The notes under the pieces: generated by a model
What the model saw: the letters and a program-made list of their open reading frames with translations, nothing else
Told to the model about the DNA's origin: nothing
The model's database searches: none
Origin: Bufo bufo
Lineage: Eukaryota; Chordata; Amphibia; Anura; Bufonidae
Assembly (NCBI RefSeq): GCF_905171765.1
Contig: NC_053389.1
Coordinates: 783,004,772-783,068,771 of the forward strand
Length of the DNA: 64,000 nt
Direction: 5' to 3'
In this document: one piece after another, positions 33,346 to 43,172 of the stretch
Position numbering within the stretch: position 1 is the stretch's first letter
How the letters are laid out: each line of letters opens with the position of its first letter
Translations under genes and position numbers: made by a program

Positions 33346-34920
33346 CAAACCGGATTCCCAAAAAGTTGGGACACTAAACAAATTGTGAATAAAAACTGAA
33401 TGCAATGATGTGGAGATGGCAAATTTCTATATTTTATTTGTAATAGAACGTAGATGACAGATTAAACGTTTAATGTATCATTTTAAAGGAAAAATACGTT
33501 GATTCCAATTTTCACGGTGTCAACAAATCCCCAAAAAGTTCGGACAAGTAGCAATAAGAGGCTGGAAAAAGTAAATTTGAGCATAACGAAGAGCTGGAAG
33601 ACCAATTAACACTAATTAGGTCAATTGGCAACATGATTAGGTATAAAAAGAGCTTCTCAGAGTGGCAGTGTCTCTCAGAAGCCAAGATGGGTAGAGGATC
33701 ACCAATTCCCACAATGTTGCGCAGAAAGATAGTGGAGCAATATCAGAAAGGTGTTACCCAGCGAAAAATTGCAAAGACTTTGCATCTATCATCATCAACT
33801 GTGCATAACATCATCCGAAGATTCAGAGAATCTGGAACAATCTCTGTGCGTAAGGGTCAAGGCCGTAAAACCATACTGGATGCCCGGGCCTTTAAACGAC
33901 ACTGCACCACAAACAGGAATGCTACTGTAAAGGAAATCACAGAATGGGCTCAGGAATACTTCCAGAAACCATTGTCAGTGAACACAATCCACCGTGCCAT
34001 CCACCGTTGCCAGCTGAAACTCTACAGTGCAAAGAAGAAGCCATTTCTAAGCAAGATCCACAAGCTCAGGCGTTTTCACTGGGCCAGGGATCATTTAAAA
34101 TGGAGTGTGGCAAAATGGAAGACTGTTCTGTGGTCAGACGAGTCACGATTCGAAGTTCTTTTTGGAAATCTGGGACGCCATGTCATCCGGACCAAAGAGG
34201 ACAAGGACAACCCAAGTTGTTATCAACGCTCAGTTCAGAAGCCTGCATCTCTGATGGTATGGGGTTGCATGAGTGCGTGTGGCATGGGCAGCTTGCATGT
34301 CTGGAAAGGCACCATAAATGCAGAAAAATATATTCAGGTTCTAGAACAACATATGCTCCCATCCAGATGTCATCTCTTTCAGGGAAGACCCTGCATTTTT
34401 CAACAAGATAATGCCAGACCACATTCTGCATCAATCACAACATCATGGCTGCGTAGGAGAAGGATCTGGGTACTGAAATGGCCAGTCTGCAGTCCAGATC
34501 TTTCACCTATAGAGAACATTTGGCGCATCATAAAGAGGAAGGTGCAACAAAGAAGGCCCAAGACGATTGAACAGTTAGAGGCCTGTATTAGACAAGAATG
34601 GGAGAGCATTCTTATTTCTAAACTTGAGAAACTGGTCTCCTCGGTCTCCAGACGTCTGTTGAGTGTTGTAAGAAGAAGGGGAGATGCCACACAGTGGTGA
34701 AAATGGCCTTGTCCCAACTTTTTGGGGATTTGTTGACACCATGAAATTCTGATTCAACATATTTTCCCCTTAAAATGGTACATTTTCTCAGTTTAAACTT
34801 TTGTTCCATGATTTATGTTATATTCTGAATAAAATATTAGAAGTTGGCACCTCCACATCATTGCATTCAGTTTTTTTTCACGATTTGTATAGTGTCCCAA
34901 CTTTTTTGGAATCCGGTTTG
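33346..34920 (+). mobile_element. Complete Tc1-family transposon, IR/DR type
   Basis: The 1575-bp element lies between TA dinucleotides (33344-33345, 34921-34922) and was inserted into the GTATTAAAATAATTGGTGG repeat of the foldback. The TIRs start CAAACCGGATTCC and extend about 200 bp. Inner copies of CCCCAAAAAGTT (near 33530 and, inverted, 34715) give the outer-plus-inner repeat arrangement known from Sleeping Beauty-like elements. One intact transposase gene fills the middle. Confidence 0.93.
33687..34700 (+). CDS. Tc1 transposase, DD34E, apparently intact
   Basis: I take the ATG at 33687 (MGRGSPIP) as the start because family members begin there; an upstream in-frame ATG at 33633 would add 18 residues. 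The 337-residue protein has a paired-type helix-turn-helix (about residues 8-55: LRRKIVEQYQKG, QRKIAKTL, STVHNIIRRF), a GRKT linker resembling an AT-hook/NLS region, and the catalytic residues Asp151 (WSDESRF), Asp241 (FQQDNARPHS) and Glu276 (SPIENIW), the last two 34 residues apart. No stop or frameshift is seen. It would excise and insert the element at TA sites. The length is normal. No promoter was identified. Confidence 0.93.
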   Translation: MGRGSPIPTMLRRKIVEQYQKGVTQRKIAKTLHLSSSTVHNIIRRFRESGTISVRKGQGRKTILDARAFKRHCTTNRNATVKEITEWAQEYFQKPLSVNTIHRAIHRCQLKLYSAKKKPFLSKIHKLRRFHWARDHLKWSVAKWKTVLWSDESRFEVLFGNLGRHVIRTKEDKDNPSCYQRSVQKPASLMVWGCMSACGMGSLHVWKGTINAEKYIQVLEQHMLPSRCHLFQGRPCIFQQDNARPHSASITTSWLRRRRIWVLKWPVCSPDLSPIENIWRIIKRKVQQRRPKTIEQLEACIRQEWESILISKLEKLVSSVSRRLLSVVRRRGDATQW

Positions 34921-36240
34921 TAATTGGTGGCCAGTGCGCCCCCCCCAGTATTAAAATAATTGGTGGCCAGTGCGCCCTAACCCCCCTCCCCCCCAGTATT
35001 AAAATCATTGGTGCTAGTGGCCACAGGGTCCCCCTCCCCCCCTGGCAGTGGCCACAGGGTCCCCCTTCCCCCCCGTCATTGGTGGCAGCAGGCAGTTCCG
35101 ATCGAGTCCCAGCGTAATGGCCGGGCTTTGATCGGTTACCATGGCAGCCAGGAAGCTACTGAAGTCCTGGCTGCCATGGTTAGTTAATCACTCAGCAGCA
35201 TTTACTTACCTGCGGTGCTCTCCTCCTTCTGAGAACTCACAGGTCTTTGTGGCGCATAGACCTGTGAGTTCTCAGAAGGAGGAGAGTCCCGCAGGTAAGT
35301 AAATGCTGCTGAGTGAAACTGCCTGCTGCCACCAATGCCGGGGGGGAGGGGGACCCTGTGGCCACTGCAAGGGGGAAGGGGGACCCTGTGGCCACTGCCA
35401 CCAATGATTTTAATACTGGGGGGAGGGGGGGTTAGGGCGCACTGGCCACCAATTATTTTAATACTGGGGGGGTCGCACTGGCCACCAATTATTTTAATAC
35501 TGGGGAGGTGGGGGGAGGGCGCACAGGGCGCTGTGATCCGCGCAATCAACCCTCACCTGAGGGGTTAATTGCGCAGATCACAGCGCCCTGGCGGTATATT
35601 CTAACTTCAAGCGTCCCCATCACCATGGGAACGCCTGGTGGTTAGAATATACCATCGGATCTGAGTTAGATCGATAAAACTCAGATCCTATGGTATATTC
35701 TAACCACCAGGCGTTCCCATGGTGACAGGGACGCTTGTCGGGGAGGAGTATGCCGAAGGGCAATAACTGTACTAATTTGGGGGGAAAAAATGAATATTCT
35801 GAAAAACGAATATATGTGATTTAGTGCTATATATTCGTTTTTTAGATTATTCGTCATATTGTAAGACAAGAATATTTAGCAACATAGCGAATATTCGTAA
35901 ATGACACATATAGACTGAAATTTCACTAATGTAGTGCTATAATCTTTTTTTTTTTTTGTCAAATTTTTTTTGTCTCTTTCTGATTCAGAAAGTGACAAAA
36001 AAAAATTGACAAAAAAAAAAAAGATTATAGCACTACATTAGTGAAATTGCAGTCTATATGTGTATTTTACAAATATTCGCTATATTGCTATAACTTTGTT
36101 TTATTAGAATATTCGTCATATTTGTCATATTCTAAAACAAGAATATATATCAATATGGCGAATACACAAAATCGCAATACGCAATTAATTAAATCGCATA
36201 TTATTCGCGATAAATATCATAATGACGAATATTCGACTTA

Positions 36241-36733
36241 GGCCTATTGCACACGACCGTATGGCTTTTTCAGTGTTTTGCGGTCCGTTTTAAACGGATC
36301 CGTTGTTCCGTTTTTTGTTTCCGTTGTGTTTCCGTTTCCGTTCCGTTTTTCCGTTCCGTTTTTCCGTATGGCAAATACAGTATACAGTAATTTCATAGCA
36401 AAAATTGGGCTGGGCATAACATTTTCAATAGATGGATCCGCAAAAAACGGAACGGATACGGAAGACATACGGATGCACTTCCGTATGCATTCCGTTTTTT
36501 GCGGACCCATAGACTTTAATGGAGCCACGGAACGTGATTTGCGGCCAAATATAGGACATGTTCTATGTTAAAACGGAACGGAAAAAACGGAAAAACGGAA
36601 ACGGAATGCATACGGAACACATTCCGTTTTTTTTGCGGACCCATTGAAATCAATGGTTCCGTATACGGACCGTATACGGACCGCAAAAAACGGCCAGTAA
36701 ACGGGAAAAAAAAACGGCCGTGTGAAAGAGGCC
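36241..36733. mobile_element. Harbinger-type MITE inside the foldback
   Basis: Ends GGCCTATTGCACACGACCGT and ACGGCCGTGTGAAAGAGGCC are inverted and flanked by TTA (36238-36240, 36734-36736). The interior is packed with TTCCGTTT/AACGGAA motifs and has no gene. Confidence 0.85.
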
Positions 36734-36815
36734 TTAGACGAATATAAGACGAATATTCAATCGAATATTCGCGAAATATCGCGAAATCGAATATGGCACC
36801 TCCTGCTCATCACTA

Positions 36816-37103
36816 CTTACTTTCCATTTGGGTGCACCAAGCCTGACCATCCCTTCTGAAGAAGCTGACCCACCTAACTTTATGGCCTGGCTATCGGCAA
36901 TGAATGTGTTGCAGTGGGATGAGAAATGCAATATGGCAATAAAAGGGAAACTGCTGAAAAATGTACAGATATGGGGTCAGCAGAAAGAAGCCGAAGGGGA
37001 AATATGAAAAGGTGGAATTGATTTTTGTTATCTTTTTACTGTCTATTCCTTGGGTGGAAGAGGGGTTGGGTTGGTATATGGAGTACACATAAGCATTAGT
37101 CAT
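36816..37103 (+). pseudogene. Possible L1/Tx1 ORF2 C-terminal remnant
   Basis: An open stretch from 36816 to about 37006 reads IPSEEADPPNFMAWLSAMN, then GKLLKNVQIWGQ, a pattern like the last residues of amphibian L1/Tx1 ORF2. No catalytic motif is present and the 5' side is cut by the foldback element, so the call is tentative. It is the only host-type DNA between two hAT-like elements. Confidence 0.4.
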
Positions 37104-37899
37104 TAGTGTTGAGCAAGAATATTCAAATTATGAATATTTATCGCGAATATCGCAACTTCGAGAATTTGCGAATATAGTGCTATATATTTGTTTTTCGAAC
37201 ATTCGTCTTTTTCTTTTACTCGAAAAATCGGCAAGGTAATGATGGTGTAATATGTGAATATTACGCAATCAATATAGGCGTGGGTCAAAAACGAATATAT
37301 AGCACTATAGAAGATGCTGCTATATATTTGTTTTTTAGAATATTCGTCATTTTTTTCCATCTGAAGCTATGGTTCCTCCCTGCTTAAGTTGCTTGTCAAG
37401 CAGAGGTGGGCTGGGCCGAGGGGCAGGGAGGCAATTGCCCCCCAGGACGCCCTAAAAAAACGGACGCTGGGCCGCCCGTCTTTAACAAAAATATTTTTTT
37501 ATTTTTTTATTCCTCAGGGCCGCACCGCCGATCACCACAGGCGGCGCTGCTCTGGATGTAATTGCGGCGGGCAGTAGGAGATGAGCGCTTCCATTGTGGA
37601 AGCGCTCATCTCCATATTCATCTGTATCGCCGTCCTCAGGACAGCGATACAGATGGCTGTGCTTTGGGGCAGGGGAGGGAGAGGCGTGTCCCTCCCCTCT
37701 TCTTCTGATAGGCCGCAGGCACTAATGCCTGCAGCCTATCAGAGGCCGGCTCAGGCAGCGCAATGACGTCATTATCATCGTGCCGCCTGAGCCGGGCAGC
37801 ACACAGCAGGAACACAGGCCGAAAGAGGCCTGCATCGCTGCTGATGGAGGTAAGTATTAGTGTTTTGTTTTTATTTGTTTTTATTTCTTTGCGGGGGGA

Positions 37900-38330
37900 G
37901 CTGTCACTATGGCTATGGGGGAGCTGGCACTATGGGGGGGAGCTGGCACTATGGGGGAGCTGGCACTATGGCTATGAGGGAGCTGGCACTATGGCTATGG
38001 GGGAGCTGGCACTATGGGGGGGCTTGCACTATAGGGGGAGCTGGCACTATAGTGGGGGCTGGCACTATGGGGGAGCTGGCACTATGGGGGAGCTTGCACT
38101 ATAAGGGGGCTGGCACTATGGTGGGGCTGGCACTATGGGGGGGGCTGGCACTATGGGGGGCTGGCACTATGGGGGGAGCTGGCACTATGGGGGGGGAGCT
38201 GGCATTATGGGGGGAGCTGGCACTATAAGGGGGAGTTTTCACTATGGGGGGAGCTTGCACTATGAGGGGGGTTGGCACTATGGGGGGGTTGGCACTATGG
38301 GGGGCACTATGGGGGCATTTCTAAGAAGGG
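37900..38330. repeat. Minisatellite, about 20-bp unit
   Basis: About twenty copies of GGGGGAGCTGGCACTAT with small variations. Frames through this array are artefacts. Confidence 0.93.
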
Positions 38331-38779
38331 GCATTTTTTTACTGGCATATTATGGGGGACACTATGGGGAAGGGGGATTGGAGCACTATGAGGGCATTTA
38401 CTGGGGCACTATATAGGGGTATTTTATACTGGCATACATTATGGGGACATTAGCTCAACTGCGGGCACTAAGCAGGGGTATTTCATGTACTGTCATATTA
38501 TAGGGAGAATTAGTACTACTAGGGGGTATTATGGGGAGCTTTACTACTACTGGGGGGCTATGAGGAACATTCTTACTAGGGCACTATAAGGGCATTATTA
38601 CTACTAAGTGTGCTCTGGCAGAGAATTATTTCTATTGGTGGGATTTTGGGGAGCACTGTTACTTTGGGGGCACCCTGGCATAGTATCAGCTTAGCACAAT
38701 TATTTTTGGGGGACATTATCTTTATACTATTAGTGTCTTGGCGCAGATATTTTTTAGAGCACTGTGTGCCAATAATTGT

Positions 38780-39010
38780 TTAAGGGGGCACTATCTGTGT
38801 GGTAGTAGTATTTCCAGGGGGACTGTTTCTGCAGTATAGTATTGGGGGCATAGCGGGCACAGTATTGGGGCACTATCTGTGTGGTAGCAGTATTTCCAGG
38901 GGGACTGTTTCTGCAGTATAGTATTGGGGGCACAGCGGGCACAGTATTGGGGGCACTATCTGTGTGGTAGTAGTATTTCCAGGGGGACTGTTTCTCCAGT
39001 ATAGTATTGG
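38780..39010. repeat. Tandem repeat, about 84-bp unit, three copies
   Basis: GCACTATCTGTGTGGTAG and TTTCCAGGGGGACTGTTTCT recur three times at intervals of about 84 bp. Confidence 0.88.
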
Positions 39011-40488
39011 GGGTGGCAGGAAAGGGTGTTCAGAAGCATATGAAGATGATGGAAATGTGGGAAACTAATGTCTGTTTCTCAATCTCTGCAGAGACTGGAG
39101 ATGGCAGAAAAATCATCATGGCGGTCTGGTCTGAATGGAGAAGATAAAGAAAGAGAACGTCTACAACAAAGGTGACATCACTGGATGTAAGAGGTATGTG
39201 GTGCTATGTAGGAGAGGAGATGCTCCGGCTCCTCCTCCTGACATTTGCAGAAGGAGGATTCAGAGCTGGGTGAGGACGGCGAAAGGGGGCAGCAGGCCAC
39301 GAGCGGGTCGCAGATGGTGGGGGGAACCACAAGCCTTGAGCAGGATCTGGGGAGGGAGGAGAACGGAGGAGCTTCCTGGCTGTAGCCTGCTGTTTATTGT
39401 ATAATGTGAAGCAGGCAGTGCAGCCAGGACAGGCCTCCCCTCTCCGTATGATGTGTAAAAACAGGCCTCAACAATAGAATTTCAGCTGTACAGTGTTTGT
39501 TGGGAGTGGCCTATTATATGTAGATGGGGCTTTTAATAAAGGGCGGGGCTAAAATGGGCCACTTGACTGGATTTGCCCTCCAGGACTAAGGCTGCCAACC
39601 CTCACCTGTTCAAGCAACTTAAGCAGGGAGGAATCATGACTTCAGATGGAAAAAATGACGAATATTCAAAAAAACTAATATATAGCACTATATCGAATAT
39701 AGTGCTATATATTAGTTTTTGACCCACGCCTGTATTGATCGCATAATATTTTTAGAGTAAAAAAAATTTAGAACATAACGAATATTCGAATTCGCGAATA
39801 TTCGACAAACATTCTACAAAATATTTGAGAAATATTGCGAATTTTAATATGACCCCTGACGCTCATCACTATTGTCATCTGTTCTTTGAGGAAAGCAAGT
39901 GCCCCTTTAAGTATGTTGCACAGAATGCAGGAGGCAAAAAATTCATGAGAGGCCTGTGCCTCAACATCACTTTGTAGCATCCCCTGGGAGCACAGAGGGA
40001 ATCAAGACTGTTGCTTAAAACATCAGTCTTCATAAATGTCCCCCATATTCTATATATATATATACATACATATAAAATAAGAGCATTACTACTCATATCT
40101 AGTGTGACACAGTGAGCGGTTTGGTCTGGGAGAGCAGGTATTTTCCTCGCAGCATGTGCTGCTGGGCTGATTTACAGCCAGGTGAGGTCAAATATCAGAC
40201 CGGATTTTAAATGCCGGTCCGGGTTTTGGCAGCACCTGGCTGTCCTTAAATAGGCAGCTGGGCTCAGAAGCTGGGTCTCTGTGTTGGGATCTGGGAGCCT
40301 TGTGTCTGGATGAATTGCAGCATGGTGTGAATTACCACCAACACTGCAAGGTAACTTTTTGCTTGTTTATGACTGCTTGTTTTGTCACTTGCCTAAAATG
40401 AAACCCCACAATTGGTGTAGAATGAGGGCAAGAGTAGTGAGGCTGGCGTGAACGCCGATATTTTTGGTTTCTGCATGGGCACGGTTGT

Positions 40489-41283
40489 ATGTCGTACATT
40501 AAACCAGCTGTATCACAACCAGTGCCCAACAACAAAATGGAGGCTGTTGTGAATGCCCTCATGCAGGCTAATCTGCAGCAGCAAGAGACAAACCTGCAGC
40601 ACCACAAGGCTAATAAGCAGCGGCAGGAAACTAACCAGTATCTGCTACAACATGGGATGGCTTTGCAGACAGCAGGAGCAACCCCGAACATCCACGATGC
40701 CCAGAAAGCAGCCCATGCCGCGATTTCTAAGATGAACCCCACAGACAACACCGAAACCTACCTGGCGATGTACGAGAAAGTGTCCATCAGGGAAAAGCTA
40801 CCCCGTGACCAGTGGGCTGAGGTCGTCGCTCCGCTCCTGGCATCCGATTCCCAGCAGGTGTATTTTTACTTGCCGGACGATCAAGCGGCAGACTTCCAGA
40901 AAGTCAAGGGTGAGATTCTGCCAAGACTGGGGGTGAATGTGTTGGTCCTGGCCCAGCGGGTGCATCAGTGGGGGTTCAACCCGGCTGAGCCTGCAAGACC
41001 CCAGTATTATAACTTACTTCAGCTCTTGCAAAAATGGCTACAGCCTGACGTGCTGAGTCCCACTGCTATGCTAGATTGTCTGTTAGCCAATATGTTCTGG
41101 AGGTCTTTGCCATACCCTCTCCAGCACTGGACCGGTCAAGTGTCTTCTGGCAATGCCCTTGAGATGGTGGACCTGGTGGAATGCTATGAAGCTATCAGGA
41201 ATCTAAAAGGAGGGTTCTGTTGGATGGAGGGGTCGACAAACCGCAGAAATTTCCACTCCAGGCATGAAGATTTGAGCCGATAA
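40489..41283 (+). pseudogene. Gag with SCAN-like capsid domain
   Basis: The frame encodes 264 residues; a likely start is the ATG at 40489 or MEAVVNALMQ at 40534. Residues about 15-65 are Gln-rich and probably coiled coil. Residues about 125-245 (RDQWAEVVAPLL, then RVHQWGFNPAEPARPQ, LLQKWLQPDVLSPTAMLDCL, VDLVECYEAI) fit the SCAN/capsid C-terminal fold. The normal zinc knuckle CWRCQEPGHVRADC follows at 41330-41371, outside this frame's stop at 41281, so a frameshift or stop separates them. Confidence 0.75.
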
Positions 41284-41387
41284 AACCCATCTGGGATGTA
41301 CCCACGGCGGACCTGGCTCCGATAGTCTGCTGGCGGTGTCAGGAGCCTGGCCATGTAAGGGCTGACTGTCCCCATTGGGTTGAGCCC

Positions 41388-41765
41388 ATGGACACTAACT
41401 ATGGATACCGTGAGTCGCTATATGCCAGGAGTCTGTGCGCAACAGGTACCCCAGAGTCTCTAGATCACTTGTGCCAGGTGGAAGTGGGAGACACTCCGGC
41501 AGAGGCTCTGCTGGACTCAGGGAGTGTGGTAACCCTAGTAAGGGCTACCCTGGTGCGGTCCACTAAGTATACTGGCCGGAAAGTTGGGGTGATGTACATC
41601 CAGGGAGACTTAAAAGACTACCCCACCACGCTGGTGTCTCTAACCACAGTGGCCGGTAGATGGACCAACCAGATGACTGTCGCCACAAATCTACATTATG
41701 AACTCATAATAGGGAGAGACTTCACTCAGCTTCCCAGCACTGTGGCCTGCTATGAGAGTGACTGA
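41388..41765 (+). pseudogene. Retropepsin-like protease of the Gmr1-like element
   Basis: The frame contains ALLDSGSVVTLVRATLV (active-site DSG) near residue 40 and IIGRDF near residue 110, the usual ends of a clan AA retropepsin. It would process Gag-Pol. The frame stops at 41763 (TGA), and about 130 bases of linker with two stops lead into integrase. Confidence 0.7.
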
Positions 41766-41899
41766 TACCCATGAGAAAGGGGTAACCCTAGCAGAGTGGC
41801 CCAGCTCAGGGGGGAGACCATAACCCTGGGAACCTGAGACCGAAGGGCCAGCGGTAGGGGTGACCACCACTTCAGTGGAAGAGGGCTAAACAACCAAGT

Positions 41900-43100
41900 G
41901 TGATGGTGGGAGAGGTGGAGGACTTGCCGCCGGGTCCTGAATTAGCAGACCTCAATGTCCTCGGGGATAATTTTGGTACCGCCCAATGTCGGGACCCAAC
42001 CCTATCCCGCACCTGGGAAAATGTGTTAATAGTAGATGGTGAACCACAACAACCTGGAGCAGAGTCAGTGTTTCCCCGTTTTGTGGTTCATCAGGATATG
42101 TTGTATCGGGTAAACCAACTACAGCCTATTGAACAGTTGGTGGTCCCCAAGGCTTATCACAAGCTTGTGTTAGATCTAGCCCACCAACATGTTCTCAGGG
42201 GTCACCTGGGGCTGCAGAAAACTCAGGATCATATTTTACAGCGGTTTTACTGGCCCAACATATTCAAAGAAGTGGAAGAGTTTTGTAAGTCTTGCCCGAC
42301 CTGGCAGATAACTAGTCCCCAGCCACATTTCTGTAGTCCCCTAGTACCTCTCCCGATTATTGAAGTACCGTTTGACCGAATAGCTATGGACCTCATAGGC
42401 CCAGTACCGAACACATCTTAGTCATTCTAGACTACTCCACTCGGTACCCGGAGGCGGTGCCACTGTGACATACTTCGGCCAAACACATAGCTAAGGAGTT
42501 AATGGAGATGTTTTCCCGAGTGGGACTACCTAAAGAGGTTCTGACTGACCAAGGGACCCCTTTTATGTCCAAAATGATGAGGGAACTCTTTAAGTTGCTG
42601 CACATAAAAAGAAGGAAGAGTCTAAAGATGGGAAGGACTGGGACCTCCTTCTGCCCTATCTCATGTTCACAGTGCGAGAGGTACCCCAGGCCTCTACTGG
42701 GTTCTCGCCCTTCGAACTGCTACTGTATATGGCAGACATCCTTGTGGTTTGTTGGACGTAGCCAAAGAGGCGTGGGAACAACAACCCACTCCACATAAAA
42801 GTGTCTTTGAGTACATTACCCAGATGAAAGATCAGATAGAGGCAGTGTTGCCTCTTGTTAGGGATCGTATGGAGACAGCTCAGGGAGCCTAAGTCGGATC
42901 TATAATCGGCAGGCTCGGGTCCGGATCTTTAACCGATCGGGTTTTGGTTCTGGTGCCGACCGTGGACAGTAAGTTTCTGGCTAGGTGGCAGGGGCCCTAC
43001 GAGGAAAATTGGAGATGTAAACTACAAGGTACACCAGTCAGGGCGGCGAAAGCCAGAGCAGGTTTACCATCTGAATTTACTCAAACCGTGGAAAGATAGG
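41900..43100 (+). pseudogene. Integrase of the Gmr1-like element, broken
   Basis: The zinc-binding HHCC module is visible (LAHQHVLRGHLG and CKSCPTW) followed by FDRIAMDLIGPVP (first catalytic Asp). After a stop at 42419 and a frameshift, the frame at 42502 gives EVLTDQGTPFMSK (second Asp). The segment with the catalytic Glu is missing: the text jumps near 42615 to a later region (KDGKDWDLLLPYLMFTVREV in another frame). The end (NYKVHQSGRRKPEQVYHL, about 43015-43070) is the GPY/F-type C-terminal module. Confidence 0.75.
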
Positions 43101-43117
43101 GAAATCTGTATATAAGA

Positions 43118-43172
43118 TGCCCGACTTCAAAAGGGAGTTTATAGTACAGACCGATGCCTCCAAATGTTTCCT
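43118..43172 (+). pseudogene. RNase H fragment after integrase
   Basis: MPDFKREFIVQTDASKC carries the first RNase H motif (TDAS) and directly follows the integrase end. This places RNase H downstream of integrase, as expected for Gmr1-like order, with RT removed by deletion. Confidence 0.55.

Larger units (their letters stand above)
32699..36815. mobile_element. Foldback hAT-like element carrying Tc1 and a Harbinger MITE
   Basis: It starts TAGTGTTGAGCGCGAATATTC (first bases 32699) and ends TGCTCATCACTA (36815), with flanks CTTATTTC and CTTACTTT (6 of 8). Apart from the Tc1 insertion, it is largely one palindrome centred near 35250: the cassette at 33105-33340 is inverted at 35520-35770, and the GTGGCCAGTGCGCC repeats at 34922-35090 are inverted at 35330-35515. 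The outer parts are AATATTCG-rich. No transposase of its own. Confidence 0.75.
37401..39608. mobile_element. Inner hAT-type element with minisatellites
   Basis: CAGAGGTGGGCTGGGC (37401) and CCCTCACCTG (ends 39608) are short inverted ends, inserted in the left arm of the outer element. Two tandem arrays lie inside (37900-38330 and 38780-39010). No transposase. Confidence 0.55.
37104..39871. mobile_element. hAT-like non-autonomous element
   Basis: The ends TAGTGTTGAGCAAGAATATTC (37104) and GACGCTCATCACTA (ends 39871) match the family at 32699. Sub-terminal arms (CCCTGCTTAAGTTGCTTG near 37378 and CAAGCAACTTAAGCAGGG near 39611) are inverted. Flanks TTAGTCAT and TTGTCATC match if one base is lost. 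A second hAT-type element (37401-39608) fills the middle. Confidence 0.7.
40103..43172 (+). mobile_element. Gmr1-like LTR retrotransposon (SCAN-type Gag), truncated
   Basis: A possible 5' LTR starts TGTGACACAGTGAGCGG (40103). It is followed by a SCAN-like Gag, a zinc knuckle, an aspartic protease, and then integrase with no RT in between; a scrap of RNase H comes last. Gmr1-type Ty3 elements are known for the copia-like order PR-IN-RT-RH, and the SCAN domain is thought to derive from their capsid. Here the RT is deleted between 43095 and 43118. No 3' LTR or target duplication is visible. Confidence 0.75.

Noticed and set aside
37763..38416. Overlapping Gly/Trp-rich frames
   Set aside because: Products of the GGCACTATGGGGGAGCT array in all three frames.
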